Origin: Candidatus Faeciplasma pullistercoris
Lineage (GTDB): Bacteria; Bacillota; Clostridia; Oscillospirales; Ruminococcaceae
DNA: 64,000 nt
Direction of reading: 5' to 3'
Assembly (NCBI GenBank): GCA_018715525.1
Contig: DVLL01000012.1
Location: 45,041-109,040 of the forward strand
How positions within the stretch are numbered: position 1 is the first letter of the stretch; each line of letters starts with the position of its first letter. A program made the position numbers and the translations under genes. The notes beneath the pieces are model-generated. The model was not told the DNA's origin, did no database searches, and saw nothing but the letters and a program-made list of their open reading frames with translations. Positions 1-8,710 of the stretch are shown here, piece after piece.

Positions 1-441
1 GATCTTGAGGTTCGCCAGACACAGGGCGGAACCGCTGTACTCAGCTTTACAGTCGCTGTGGACAGGGGCTATGTCAAGCAGGGCGAGGAGCGCCAGACCG
101 ATTTTATCAACTGCGTCGCTTGGCGTCAGCAGGCTGAGTTTATCGGAAAGTACTTCTCAAAAGGCAGGATGATAGCCATAGAGGGAAATCTCAGGACGAG
201 AACATATGACGACAAGAACGGCACCAAGCACTATGTGACCGAGGTGTTTGTCGACAACGTGTCCTTCACCGGAGAAAAAGCCTCCGGCGGACAGCCCTCA
301 AATTCAAATTACTCCTCAAGCTACTCAAAACCGTCTAATTCCAAGCAGTCAGGCTACAATGAGCCGTCCGACCGTCCGATAGCGATAGGAGATCTCGATG
401 ACTTCGAGGAGATCCTCGGTGACGACGGTGTTCCGTTCTAA
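1..441 (+). CDS. ssb: Single-stranded DNA-binding protein, 5' end outside window
   Basis: Binds and protects single-stranded DNA in replication, repair and recombination. The frame is open from base 1 and reads DLEVRQTQGGTAVLSFTVAV, which is the N-terminal OB-fold strand region of SSB, so the start codon lies upstream of the window. The OB fold continues through the conserved TDFINCVAWRQQAEFI and the GNLRTRTYDD loop. A Ser/Asn/Gly-rich linker follows, ending in an acidic tail with the tip DDGVPF, the usual docking peptide for partner proteins. rpsR follows 66 bases later, matching the common rpsF-ssb-rpsR operon; rpsF is presumably just off the left edge. Confidence 0.95.
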   Translation, partial: DLEVRQTQGGTAVLSFTVAVDRGYVKQGEERQTDFINCVAWRQQAEFIGKYFSKGRMIAIEGNLRTRTYDDKNGTKHYVTEVFVDNVSFTGEKASGGQPSNSNYSSSYSKPSNSKQSGYNEPSDRPIAIGDLDDFEEILGDDGVPF

Positions 442-507
442 GTGATCTGATTGATTGCAGGATGTGAAACTACTTAAATCTTAAATTCTTGAAAGGAGAT
501 TATTATC

Positions 508-753
508 ATGGAGAGAAATTCCGGCAACGGCAAGCCGTTGAAGAGACATCACAAGAAGGTCTGCATGTTCTGCGCTGACAGAGCTGAGACTATTGATTAT
601 AAGGACACTGCAAAGCTCAAGAAGTGCCTCACCGAGAGAGCTAAGATACTTCCTCGCCGCGTAACCGGCACCTGCGCTTACCATCAGCGCGAGCTCACAA
701 AGGCTGTAAAGAGAGCGAGATTTGTAGCTCTTCTGCCTTACTCTGCCGACTAA
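508..753 (+). CDS. rpsR: 30S ribosomal protein S18
   Basis: Small-subunit ribosomal protein that pairs with S6 on the platform of the 30S subunit. The 81-residue protein carries the family signature [18 protein letters not shown] and ends [11 protein letters not shown]. It keeps CMFC near residue 18 and a later Cys and His, so it is the zinc-binding (C+) form of S18. A strong ribosome-binding site (GAAAGGAG) lies about nine bases before the ATG. It is the last gene of the ssb operon and is followed at once by a terminator hairpin. Confidence 0.97.
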   Translation: MERNSGNGKPLKRHHKKVCMFCADRAETIDYKDTAKLKKCLTERAKILPRRVTGTCAYHQRELTKAVKRARFVALLPYSAD

Positions 754-764
754 TCAAGTCTGAT

Positions 765-801
765 TCAGGGACGCATCAAAGTATGCGCCCCTGATTTTTT
801 G
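765..801 (+). terminator. Terminator after rpsR
   Basis: TCAGGG pairs with CCCTGA, and inside it CGCAT pairs with ATGCG around a five-base loop. A run of T follows directly. It closes the ssb-rpsR transcript. Confidence 0.85.
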
Positions 802-813
802 CTTTTTTCACAG

Positions 814-850
814 AAAAACCGCGGTAGGTAGTCTGCCGCGGTTTTATTTT
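814..850. terminator. Bidirectional terminator between rpsR and the mutS-like gene
   Basis: AAAAACCGCGG and CCGCGGTTTT flank an 11-base loop, with A and T runs on either side, so the hairpin can end transcription from both directions. It probably serves the convergent MutS-like gene on the minus strand. Confidence 0.8.
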
Positions 851-865
851 TTGCATGCCGATTAT

Positions 866-2548
866 TTATTTGGCCTCGCTGTTCATGCGCTTTTTTACCT
901 CTTCAAAGGACACTCCGAACTTTTCATAGATTGTCTTGGCGTATCCGAACTCCTGAGGCGCGCTGCGTATGATCTTATACAGCCTGCGGTTGTCCGAGGT
1001 GGTGTCGACGGTCGTCACGATGCTGACAAGCTTTGTATCGCCCTCTACCTCGTCGTTTATCTTGTCGAGGTTCTTGGCAAGCTCCAAAAGGTGAGTGGCG
1101 TATACGCCTCTGACTCCCACGCAGCGGAATATCTTTGTCAGCTCGGTGGCGATATATACGCACTCTGTAGGAGTAGTGGACTGTATCGACTCGTTAAGAA
1201 GCAGCATGCTGTACCTTGTAGCGTTGTCCACTGTTACCTTGAACTGCTTGCACTCCTGGGTGAAGCGGGAGGTATTAAGACCTACCTCTTCCTCCTTCGG
1301 GAAGTGGGTGTAGATAAAGTCGACAGGGCTTATCTCGCAGGAAGCGCAGGGAACATATATTCCTGCCTGCGCAAGAACCTGGATTATTCCCACCGCTCTT
1401 GTATAGGTGGTCTTACCGCCGTTGTTTGCGCCGGTGAGAACAAAGAACCTGCCATCGTCGTCCATAGTGACATCGTTGGTTATAATCTTGTCCTTAAGGC
1501 TTCCCATCGGGTTGGAGGCGACCATCTGCGTGTAGAACGACAGGTCAAATATGCCCTTTGCGTCAAGCTTTCTTTCCTCCATCGGCAGATACTTCGGTCT
1601 TGTCATTTCAAGACCTCTTGCCCTTACCGCCTCTACTATCCTCTTCGCGCCGATGTAGAAGCTCATCTGGCTCTCAAAGGTGAGAATATCCTCGGTGTTC
1701 TTTTTGAAGTAGGCTCTTATCGCCCTGTCGAGGTGGCTGATGTACTCCGAGTTTATCTCCTTAAGCTCACGGAACAGCGGAGCTTCAAGGTCGTTTGTTC
1801 CTCCGTTTTCGTTGTAGAGCGAGTGAGTTCTTCCGATAGCCCTTGTGCCTTCGCCCTCGATATGCTTGAATATCCAGTCAAACCTGCCTTTTTTCTTTAT
1901 CAGGTCGGTGGAGACGGAAAGGAGCATCGCCTCTACCGGTCTCATCATGTCGTCAAAGTTTATTCCGACAGTGACGCTCTTGACTCCCTTTGCGAGAATC
2001 TTGAGACACTCGTCAGTCTCACGCTTTACCTCGTCAAAGTACTCCGAGTTGTATACCGACGCAAAGTACTCTACAAGACCCTTGAGCGCAGCCGAGCGGA
2101 AGGAGGACTGATACTTCTGGCAGAACTCGTGGCAGTTGGTAATGCACTCGATAAAGGTCTTAAGAGAGCCAAGTCTGGTGTTCAGCGCATAGAAGCTGTC
2201 CGCAAGACCGAGCTTCTGGATGTTTACATGCTCGTTGATGTAGAGCTTGTGGACGTTTTCGTAAAGAACCGCCTCAAGCTGAGGCACACTAAGGAAGTCC
2301 TCAAGAATGTCGAGCCGGTAGTTAAGAACCTCTTCGTCTGTGGATAGCTGTGTGAGTATCCTCATGGCGTTGAGCGAGTTTTCCGGGCAGATAAGCCTCG
2401 ATAAGAGGTCAAGCTCAAGGTTTGTGACATAGTCCTGCGGGAGCTTGGCGAGCTGGGTGCCGCGCTCAAGCGCCTCCCTCTTTTTTGTCTCTGACGGGTA
2501 TAACAGGTCTACAAGGTGAAGCTCTTCATTGTTATCATTCTCAGGCAT
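866..2548 (-). CDS. MutS-related ATPase (MutS core and ATPase domains only)
   Basis: A 560-residue protein resembling MutS domains III and V but without the mismatch-reading N-terminal domain, so it is not the housekeeping MutS. An alpha-helical clamp-like region fills about residues 40-330. The ATPase domain starts near 365 with P-loop TGANNGGKTT (372-381) and continues with VYATHLLELAKNL near the C terminus. The Walker B position reads LLLNES (N452, E453) where MutS has a DE pair, and the following GRGTS loop is replaced by IQSTT. The start has AAAGGAGC seven bases upstream. It lies 37 bases behind asnA with no terminator between, so the two are probably cotranscribed. The exact role is unknown; a DNA-structure or translation-linked ATPase is possible. 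Confidence 0.8.
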   Translation of the reverse strand: MPENDNNEELHLVDLLYPSETKKREALERGTQLAKLPQDYVTNLELDLLSRLICPENSLNAMRILTQLSTDEEVLNYRLDILEDFLSVPQLEAVLYENVHKLYINEHVNIQKLGLADSFYALNTRLGSLKTFIECITNCHEFCQKYQSSFRSAALKGLVEYFASVYNSEYFDEVKRETDECLKILAKGVKSVTVGINFDDMMRPVEAMLLSVSTDLIKKKGRFDWIFKHIEGEGTRAIGRTHSLYNENGGTNDLEAPLFRELKEINSEYISHLDRAIRAYFKKNTEDILTFESQMSFYIGAKRIVEAVRARGLEMTRPKYLPMEERKLDAKGIFDLSFYTQMVASNPMGSLKDKIITNDVTMDDDGRFFVLTGANNGGKTTYTRAVGIIQVLAQAGIYVPCASCEISPVDFIYTHFPKEEEVGLNTSRFTQECKQFKVTVDNATRYSMLLLNESIQSTTPTECVYIATELTKIFRCVGVRGVYATHLLELAKNLDKINDEVEGDTKLVSIVTTVDTTSDNRRLYKIIRSAPQEFGYAKTIYEKFGVSFEEVKKRMNSEAK

Positions 2549-2585
2549 GTTTGGTGCTCCTTTCTTTCATAAAGCTAACAGTTTA

Positions 2586-3593
2586 TTAAAGCAGCTTGAT
2601 TCCCGCTTTTTCGCATCCCTTGACGGTTTCCTCGTCCCAAACCGAGACCTGAACCTCGCCAATGTGAGCCTTTCCCAAGAGGAGGGTGCAGAGTCTCGAC
2701 TGACCTATACCTCCTCCGATTGTCAGAGGAAGCTCGTTATTAAGGAGCATCTTGTGGAACTCAAGACCTGCTCTTTCCTCGCAGCCCGATTTTTTGAGCT
2801 GCTCCGCGAGAGACTCGGCGTCAACTCTTATGCCCATCGAGGAAACCTCGAACGCGCACTCAAGGACATCGTTCCACATCACGATATCCCCGTTCAGCTT
2901 CCAGTCGTCATAGTCGGGAGCCCTGCCGTCGTGGGGAACGCCTGATTTAAGCTTGTCGCCTATCTGCATGATAAAGGCTGTGCGATGCTCCCTGACATAG
3001 GCATTTTCTCTTTCCTTTGGAGACAGCTCGGGGTACATATCCTCGAGCTCCTGTGTGGTAATAAATGAGACGTTTCGTGAAATTTTGCAGCGGACATTCG
3101 GGTACACTTTTGAGACTATCTCGGAGGTGTCGCAGATTGCGTCAACTATCTTTAAAACGATCTCTTTAAGGAAATCGGGGTTTCTGTTGTCACGAGTGAT
3201 GATTCTCTCCCAATCCCACTGATCCACATATATCGAATGGAGGTTGTCCATTTCCTCGTCACGCCTTATTGCGTTCATATCGGTGTATATACCCTCGCCG
3301 ACATGGAAGCCGTACTCCTTGAGCGCGAGGCGCTTCCATTTTGCAAGCGAGTGAACCACCTCGGCTCTGCCTCCCGTTTCCTTAATTTCAAAGGAAACGG
3401 GTCTTTCATAGCCGTTGAGGTTGTCGTTCAGACCCCTGCTGTCATCGACAAAGAGGGGAGCGGACGCTCTTTTGAGGTTGAGCGCCTGGCAGAGATTTAT
3501 TTCAAAGCTTCTTTTTATAAGACCGATGGCGGTCTGAGTCTCATATGCTGTGAGATTGCTTGAATAACCCTTAGGTATTATCAGCCTGCTCAT
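2586..3593 (-). CDS. asnA: Aspartate--ammonia ligase (asparagine synthetase A)
   Basis: Makes asparagine from aspartate, ammonia and ATP through an aspartyl-AMP intermediate; the fold is that of class II aminoacyl-tRNA synthetases. Recognised by [18 protein letters not shown] near the N terminus, VDQWDWE in the middle and [17 protein letters not shown] at the C terminus. I place the start at MSRLIIPKG because GGAGG sits seven bases upstream. A longer frame reaches back to 3647 but would begin inside a hairpin at the probable transcript start. The protein is then 335 residues, normal for AsnA. It has its own near-consensus promoter and leads the MutS-like gene. Confidence 0.96.
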   Translation of the reverse strand: MSRLIIPKGYSSNLTAYETQTAIGLIKRSFEINLCQALNLKRASAPLFVDDSRGLNDNLNGYERPVSFEIKETGGRAEVVHSLAKWKRLALKEYGFHVGEGIYTDMNAIRRDEEMDNLHSIYVDQWDWERIITRDNRNPDFLKEIVLKIVDAICDTSEIVSKVYPNVRCKISRNVSFITTQELEDMYPELSPKERENAYVREHRTAFIMQIGDKLKSGVPHDGRAPDYDDWKLNGDIVMWNDVLECAFEVSSMGIRVDAESLAEQLKKSGCEERAGLEFHKMLLNNELPLTIGGGIGQSRLCTLLLGKAHIGEVQVSVWDEETVKGCEKAGIKLL

Positions 3594-3637
3594 GTAAAAT
3601 CCTCCGTAGCCTTTAAGGTATTGAGTAAATAAAATAA

Positions 3638-3659
3638 GCATCGTCATTAACGATGCTCA
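3638..3659 (-). promoter_or_regulatory. Hairpin at the 5' end of the asnA transcript
   Basis: AGCATCGT and ACGATGCT form a stem around a short loop, and TTATTTTATTT follows on the minus strand. It lies within a few bases of the start point predicted from the asnA promoter. It could be a glmS terminator, an asnA attenuator, or a 5'-stabilising hairpin. Confidence 0.6.
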
Positions 3660-3663
3660 CTTT

Positions 3664-3692
3664 ATTATATATCCTACGGCGCTTTATGTCAA
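3664..3692 (-). promoter_or_regulatory. asnA promoter
   Basis: On the minus strand TTGACA (3687-3692) and TATAAT (3664-3669) are both perfect consensus boxes with a 17-base spacer. The predicted start near 3657 leaves a leader of about 64 bases before the asnA ATG. Confidence 0.85.
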
Positions 3693-3713
3693 TACAGCAT
3701 TAAAGTAAAATCT

Positions 3714-5540
3714 TTATTCAACCGTGACTGATTTTGCGAGATTTCTTGGCTTATCGACATCGTTGCCTCTGAGCACCGACATGTAATATGCAAAAAGCTG
3801 CATCGCGGTGATTCCGACAAGACCCATAAACATTCTGTCTATCTCAGGAAGCTCGTAGCGATATAAAATTGCGGAGTTATCAGGGAAGTCAGATCCGCAT
3901 ACCACGAACGCTTTGCCGCCCCTTGTGACCACTTCCACTATATTGCTCATCGTCTTTTCGTATATTTCCGGCACGGTGGCAAGGGATATTACGGGAGTGC
4001 CGTTGGTTATAAGAGAAATAGTTCCGTGCTTGAGCTCTCCGGCGGCGTATGCCTCGCTGTGTATGTAGGATATCTCCTTTAGCTTGAGCGACGCCTCCTG
4101 CACCAGCGCGCAGTCGAGGCTTCGTCCGATAAAGAAGACGTTTTCATTGTCATAAAGCTCCTGCGCTATGCCGCGTATGCGCTCCTCGTCAGAGATGACT
4201 TTTTCTATGGCCTCGCAAAGGTCGTGAAGTATTATCTTTGAGTAGTACATCAAATCCTGCTCTGTCAGCCTTCCCTTGGAGTATGCGAGTTCAAACGCGA
4301 ACGCGCACAGGGTAGCGACCTGAACGGTGTACGCCTTGGTTGACGCGACGGAAATCTCCGGACCCGCGTAGGTGTAAATCACATTGTCCGCCTCTCTGGC
4401 GATAGATGATGCGATAACATTGACTACCGCGATAGTCCTTGCGCCCTTTGACTTTGCAATTCTCAGCGCCTCGAGGGAGTCGGCTGTCTCGCCTGACTGA
4501 GAAATAATCAGCACGGTATCCTTGTCTGAGAGAATCGGGTCGGAGTAGCGGAATTCTGACGCCACCTCGACGATTACAGGTATTCTTGCCATTTTCTCGA
4601 TGGCATATTTGGCGTAAAGCCCCGCGTGCATTGCGGTTCCGCAGGCAACGATACGGAGAAAGTTTATGTTTTTTAGCTGCTCTACGGTGATGCCGTCGTC
4701 CTCAAAGTCTATGTAGCCGTGTCTGTTGCGTATGCCGAGGGTCTTCTTGACAGCTTCAGGCTCCTCATGAATTTCCTTGAGCATAAAGTGAGAGTATCCG
4801 CCCTTTTCAGCTGCGGCGGCGTCCCACTTAGCGGTGAGTATTTCCTTTTTGACCGATTCTCCGCGGCTGTTGTACACCTCGGTGCTCGCGCCTTTGATTA
4901 CAGCAATCTCGCCGTTTTCAAGAGAGATGTATTTTTTTGTGTACCTGAGTATCGCGGAGGTATCCGATGAGATAAAGCCTCCGTTATCTGTCACGCCGAC
5001 GATAAGCGGGCTGCCCTTCTTGACCGAATAGATGACTCCGGGGACATCCTTGAAGAGTATCCCGAAGGCATAGGAGCCGGTAAGCTTCGGCATAGCAGCT
5101 AAAATCGCCTTAAGCGGATCGCCGGCTTTGTTGTACTCACTGTCTATTACGGCTGCCGCAACCTCCGTGTCAGTCTCGGATACGAAAGAGACTCCCTGCG
5201 ATATAAGCTCGGTTTTAAGCTCATGATAATTTTCTATTATGCCGTTGTGGACAAGCACAACTCTGCCGCTGACCTGAGGGTGAGAGTTGATGTCGTTGGG
5301 CGCACCGTGAGTAGCCCATCTGGTATGCCCTATCCCACAGCCCGACCTGATACCTCCGCACTCATCTATCCTGTGCTCAAGAGCGCTGACCCTTCCGACG
5401 GTCTTGATTATTCGGACCTTGTTCTCCTCAAACGCGGCAATACCTGCCGAGTCGTAGCCGCGGTATTCAAGCGACTTCAGACCGCTTACTATCCTTTCAG
5501 CGGCATTTTCACTTCCGCTGTATCCGATTATTCCGCACAT
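3714..5540 (-). CDS. glmS: Glutamine--fructose-6-phosphate aminotransferase (isomerizing)
   Basis: Makes glucosamine-6-phosphate from fructose-6-phosphate and glutamine, the first step to cell-wall amino sugars. The mature N terminus begins MCGIIGYSG, whose Cys2 is the glutaminase nucleophile. The glutaminase domain (about 1-240) shows HTRWATHGAPN and SETDTE. Two SIS sugar-isomerase domains follow with SQSGETADS and the C-terminal DKPRNLAKSVTVE. The start is fixed by Cys2 and by GGAGG seven bases upstream; the frame could be read 15 codons longer but that would bury the nucleophile. Length is 608 residues, as expected. It is monocistronic, with its own perfect promoter. Confidence 0.97.
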   Translation of the reverse strand: MCGIIGYSGSENAAERIVSGLKSLEYRGYDSAGIAAFEENKVRIIKTVGRVSALEHRIDECGGIRSGCGIGHTRWATHGAPNDINSHPQVSGRVVLVHNGIIENYHELKTELISQGVSFVSETDTEVAAAVIDSEYNKAGDPLKAILAAMPKLTGSYAFGILFKDVPGVIYSVKKGSPLIVGVTDNGGFISSDTSAILRYTKKYISLENGEIAVIKGASTEVYNSRGESVKKEILTAKWDAAAAEKGGYSHFMLKEIHEEPEAVKKTLGIRNRHGYIDFEDDGITVEQLKNINFLRIVACGTAMHAGLYAKYAIEKMARIPVIVEVASEFRYSDPILSDKDTVLIISQSGETADSLEALRIAKSKGARTIAVVNVIASSIAREADNVIYTYAGPEISVASTKAYTVQVATLCAFAFELAYSKGRLTEQDLMYYSKIILHDLCEAIEKVISDEERIRGIAQELYDNENVFFIGRSLDCALVQEASLKLKEISYIHSEAYAAGELKHGTISLITNGTPVISLATVPEIYEKTMSNIVEVVTRGGKAFVVCGSDFPDNSAILYRYELPEIDRMFMGLVGITAMQLFAYYMSVLRGNDVDKPRNLAKSVTVE

Positions 5541-5571
5541 TGCAGTACCTCCGAGAAAATATATCCGTATC

Positions 5572-5590
5572 GCCGTATAAAACATACGGC
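5572..5590 (-). promoter_or_regulatory. Hairpin in the glmS leader
   Basis: GCCGTAT and ATACGGC form a perfect seven-base stem with a five-base loop, about 30 bases before the glmS start. The leader of about 109 bases looks too short for, and lacks recognisable core sequence of, a glmS ribozyme. The role is unknown. Confidence 0.45.
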
Positions 5591-5655
5591 ACAGTAATCA
5601 CAAAAAAGTCTGATAAAAATGTAATATGTCTATAGGCGACATTCTTCCAATTTTT

Positions 5656-5684
5656 ATTATATACACGGCAAATAGCCATGTCAA
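5656..5684 (-). promoter_or_regulatory. glmS promoter
   Basis: On the minus strand TTGACA (5679-5684), a 17-base spacer and TATAAT (5656-5661) give a perfect housekeeping promoter, which suits constant demand for cell-wall precursors. Confidence 0.85.
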
Positions 5685-5717
5685 GGACTCAGATGTGAAC
5701 TGACGTGAAAATGAGGT

Positions 5718-5756
5718 AAAAAAGAGGATACCCGGAAAAATATTACCCGGATATCC
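5718..5756 (-). terminator. Terminator of the histidine operon
   Basis: On the minus strand GGATATCCGG pairs with CCGGGTATCC (one G-T pair) and is followed by CTCTTTTTT. The stop codon of the histidinol phosphatase gene lies within the hairpin loop, so the last gene and the terminator overlap. Confidence 0.8.
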
Positions 5757-6558
5757 GCTCTTCCTCGAAAATTCCGTTATTATATAAATATACTTTTTTT
5801 ACCCCATTTGCTACTAAATATTTCTTTGCGTCTTCAAACCAGAAGTCAAGCTGTTCCTTTTTGTGACAGTCTGAGGAGATTGTGAATTTCGCTCCGCTGT
5901 CCGCAAGACGCCTGACAATTTCCGGACTGGGGTAGGGGAGCGTCCTGTAGCCTTTTGCTATTGCGCCTGTGTTGAGCTCAAAGATCCTGCCGCTGTCTAT
6001 CAGCCTGTCAAGCGCACGGCTTACCGCCTTGCGGTAGCTTTGTGACTCAAGGTCTATCAGACCCGGTTTTACCTCGCAGAACTTGGTTATAAGATCGAAG
6101 TGCCCGATAATGTCGCAGTCGGTTTTTCTCACGACGTCCGCGACAGTATCGTAATATTTCTCGCAAATAGCCATGATGTCCCCGCCAAAATACTTTTTTG
6201 CCGCTTCCTCGAGAATCTGCGGCGATTCGTCAACAGTGAAAAACTCCCCCCGGCAGTAAATATAATGCACCGAGCCTATAAGATAGTCGTATGGATACTT
6301 CGGAGCGTCAGAATAGTATTCGAGCTCAAGCCCGCGCAGTATGTCGAGCCTGTCCTTGTATTCCTCCTTCAGTCCGGCGCATTCGCGGATATACTCGCTC
6401 TCGTTTTTCATACAGTAGCTTTGGTCAAATTCAGTAAAGCTGTGTGAGGAAAAACCGAGCGTGCAAAAGCCCTTTTTTACCGCCTCTTCGGCAAGCTCGC
6501 GCAGAGTGTTTTTGCCGTCGCAATATGTCGAGTGGGTGTGAAGGTTTTGAAGCCTCAT
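5743..6558 (-). CDS. hisK: Histidinol-phosphatase, PHP family
   Basis: Removes phosphate from L-histidinol phosphate, the eighth step of histidine synthesis. The metal-binding PHP signature NLHTHSTYCDGK is at the N terminus, with GFSSHSF, the central GSVHYI and GHFDLI, and the C-terminal ISSDCHK supplying further ligands. Length (271) fits the HisK/HisJ type found in Firmicutes; it is unrelated to the HAD phosphatase domain of bifunctional HisB. Its ATG overlaps the hisIE stop as TGATG, so translation is coupled. It is the last gene of the operon, and completes it because the hisB here encodes only the dehydratase. Confidence 0.9.
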   Translation of the reverse strand: MRLQNLHTHSTYCDGKNTLRELAEEAVKKGFCTLGFSSHSFTEFDQSYCMKNESEYIRECAGLKEEYKDRLDILRGLELEYYSDAPKYPYDYLIGSVHYIYCRGEFFTVDESPQILEEAAKKYFGGDIMAICEKYYDTVADVVRKTDCDIIGHFDLITKFCEVKPGLIDLESQSYRKAVSRALDRLIDSGRIFELNTGAIAKGYRTLPYPSPEIVRRLADSGAKFTISSDCHKKEQLDFWFEDAKKYLVANGVKKVYLYNNGIFEEERISG

Positions 6559-7205
6559 CAGGTCATCTTCTCCTGCTTTACCTTCTTGTCGATGACATGG
6601 CGGGAAGCAAGCTCGGCGCGGACGTCTTCAAGAGATATGCCCGCCTCGACCATCAATACCATCAGGTGGTACAAAAGGTCTGAAATTTCGTAGATCGTTT
6701 CAGGCTTATCCTGAGCCTTGGCTGCGATTATCACCTCGGTGGATTCCTCTCCGACCTTTTTAAGTATCTTGTCAAGACCCTTTTCAAAGAGATAGGTCGT
6801 GTAGGAGCCTTCCTTCTTCTCCGTCTTTCTGCCCTCGATCAGCTTGTATAGACCCTCGTAGTCAAACTCAGAGCGGGTGTCTGAGATGAACAGCTTATTG
6901 GTAAAGCAGCTGTCCGTGCCGAGGTGGCATGCCGGACCGTCCTTTTCCACCATTACGACAAGCGCGTCCATGTCGCAGTCTGCGGTGATGCTGACGATGT
7001 GCTGATAGTTTCCGCTTGTTTCACCCTTCAGCCACAGCTCTGCGCGTGAGCGTGACCAGAAGCAGGTGAGCTCCTTGTCCATTGATATTTCAAGGCTTTC
7101 GCGGTTCATATACGCGAGGGTCAGCACATTCTTTGTGCGATTGTCGACCACTATGGCCGGTATAAGACCCTTATCGTCAAACTTGAGCTCGTTTATGCTA
7201 ATCAA
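6558..7205 (-). CDS. hisIE: Bifunctional phosphoribosyl-AMP cyclohydrolase/phosphoribosyl-ATP diphosphatase
   Basis: Carries out steps two and three of histidine synthesis: pyrophosphate removal from PR-ATP (HisE) and ring opening of PR-AMP (HisI). The HisI part (about 1-115) shows [23 protein letters not shown] and the metal-binding DCDMDALV. The HisE part (about 125-215) shows [14 protein letters not shown] and [11 protein letters not shown]. The order HisI then HisE is the common fusion. hisF lies 26 bases upstream and histidinol phosphatase overlaps downstream. Confidence 0.95.
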   Translation of the reverse strand: MISINELKFDDKGLIPAIVVDNRTKNVLTLAYMNRESLEISMDKELTCFWSRSRAELWLKGETSGNYQHIVSITADCDMDALVVMVEKDGPACHLGTDSCFTNKLFISDTRSEFDYEGLYKLIEGRKTEKKEGSYTTYLFEKGLDKILKKVGEESTEVIIAAKAQDKPETIYEISDLLYHLMVLMVEAGISLEDVRAELASRHVIDKKVKQEKMT

Positions 7206-7231
7206 AGTAATTCACCTTTCTTTTGTATGAT

Positions 7232-7990
7232 TTATATTCTCACCGGTATGCCGTTGTCTTTCAAGTAGCGCTTTAGCTCGCTGATTTTGATCTCATCGAA
7301 GTGAAATACCGAAGCAGCCAGACCCGCGTCCACTCTATCGAGGGTACGGAACAAGGTCAGAAAATCCTCCATTTTCCCGGCTCCGCCCGAGGCTATCACG
7401 GGTATTTTAACTACATCGGAGACAGCCCTCAGCATTTCGAGGTCAAATCCGTTTTTGACTCCGTCCGTGTCTATCGAATTAAGAACGATTTCTCCTGCGC
7501 CGCTGTTCTCGCCGCGTTTTATCCACTCTATGGCGTCAAGACCGGTGTCCACTCTTCCGCCCTTGGCGAAAACCCTGTAGCTTCCTCCTACCCTCTTCGC
7601 ATCCACGCTCAAGACCACGCACTGAGAGCCGTAAAGCTTGGCAGCCTGCTCTATTATATCCGGGTTATTGATGGCTCCAGAGTTTACGCTCACCTTGTCT
7701 GCTCCGCACTTGAGCACTCTGTCAAAGTCGCTAAGTGTGCTGATTCCTCCTCCGACCGTCAGGGGTATGAACACCCTTGACGCCGCGCGGGTAAGTATGT
7801 CGGTAAACAGCTTTCTGCCCTCGCTTGAGGCGGTGATATCATAAAAAACAAGCTCGTCTGCGCCGCAGTCGCTGTAGTATTCAGCGAGCGTGACCGGGTC
7901 GGAGACGTCGTTGAGTCCTTCAAAGTTTACTCCCTTTACGACCCTGCCGTCCTTTACATCGAGGCAGGGGATAATTCTCTTGGTAATCAT
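7232..7990 (-). CDS. hisF: Imidazole glycerol phosphate synthase cyclase subunit
   Basis: With HisH, forms imidazole glycerol phosphate and AICAR from PRFAR, using ammonia made by HisH. The (beta/alpha)8 barrel has [18 protein letters not shown] at the N terminus with the catalytic Asp, a second barrel-half Asp in [13 protein letters not shown], and phosphate-binding loops TVGGGI and IASGGAGK. Length (252) is standard. The ATG overlaps the hisA stop by four bases (ATGA), implying coupled translation. Confidence 0.97.
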   Translation of the reverse strand: MITKRIIPCLDVKDGRVVKGVNFEGLNDVSDPVTLAEYYSDCGADELVFYDITASSEGRKLFTDILTRAASRVFIPLTVGGGISTLSDFDRVLKCGADKVSVNSGAINNPDIIEQAAKLYGSQCVVLSVDAKRVGGSYRVFAKGGRVDTGLDAIEWIKRGENSGAGEIVLNSIDTDGVKNGFDLEMLRAVSDVVKIPVIASGGAGKMEDFLTLFRTLDRVDAGLAASVFHFDEIKISELKRYLKDNGIPVRI

Positions 7991-8697
7991 TTTGCCGCTT
8001 CTATTGCCTCCTTAAGCCTGATGGCTCCCATGTAGTATGCCTTGCCGATTATCGCGCCGCTCAGCCCGGCGTTCCTGAGGGCGATGACGTCCGCCATGCT
8101 GCTCACTCCTCCTGAGGCTATTATGTCGAGCCCAAACCGGCTTTTAAGCTGCTTGTACAGCTCGAGATTTGTGCCGCTCATCGCCCCGTCCTTTGATATG
8201 TCGGTGCATATGACCGTTTTTACCCCGAGCGCTTCCATCTTGGCTACAAAATCGTAAACATTTATGCCACTCGATTCAAGCCAGCCCTTTATCCTTACCT
8301 TCTCGTCGAGGATGTCCACTCCGACCGCTATTTTTTCGCCGTAGGCGTCCAGCGCCTTATCCAGAAAATCGCTGTCGGTTATGGCGGCAGTACCTATGAT
8401 CACCCTTGAAACCCCGGCGTCAAGGTATTTTTTTACGGTATCAAGGGAGCGTATACCTCCTCCCACCTCGACAAACAGATCTGTACTATTCGCTATGCGG
8501 GATATCAGCTCAAAATTAGGGGCTTGTCCAGACTTTGCGCCGTCAAGGTCTACTATGTGGATGTGCGTAGCTCCCTCGCGCTTAAAGTCCAGAGCCACAT
8601 CGGCGGGATTTCCGTATTCGGTTTTAAGGCTGTAATCGCCCTTGTATAGACGTACTGCCCTGCCTTCGATTATATCAATAGCGGGAAGGATTATCAT
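7987..8697 (-). CDS. hisA: ProFAR isomerase
   Basis: Isomerises ProFAR to PRFAR, the fourth step. It is a (beta/alpha)8 barrel homologous to HisF: N-terminal ILPAIDIIEGRAVRLYKGDY, EVGGGIRS, the second catalytic Asp in CTDISKDGAMSGTN, and ASGGVSS. Length (236) is normal. It stands between hisH and hisF, overlapping hisF by four bases, the usual hisH-hisA-hisF order. Confidence 0.97.
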   Translation of the reverse strand: MIILPAIDIIEGRAVRLYKGDYSLKTEYGNPADVALDFKREGATHIHIVDLDGAKSGQAPNFELISRIANSTDLFVEVGGGIRSLDTVKKYLDAGVSRVIIGTAAITDSDFLDKALDAYGEKIAVGVDILDEKVRIKGWLESSGINVYDFVAKMEALGVKTVICTDISKDGAMSGTNLELYKQLKSRFGLDIIASGGVSSMADVIALRNAGLSGAIIGKAYYMGAIRLKEAIEAAK

Positions 8698-8710
8698 CTT
8701 TTTACTCCTG

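Noticed and set aside
851..2347. A 498-codon open frame on the plus strand
   Set aside because: It lies antisense to the MutS-like ATPase gene, which has clear motifs and a good start. The product has no known motif and is rich in Val/Leu/Tyr from mirrored codons.
5541..5655. Possible glmS ribozyme in the glmS leader
   Set aside because: The leader from the mapped promoter is about 109 bases and I cannot find the ribozyme core; only a simple hairpin is present.
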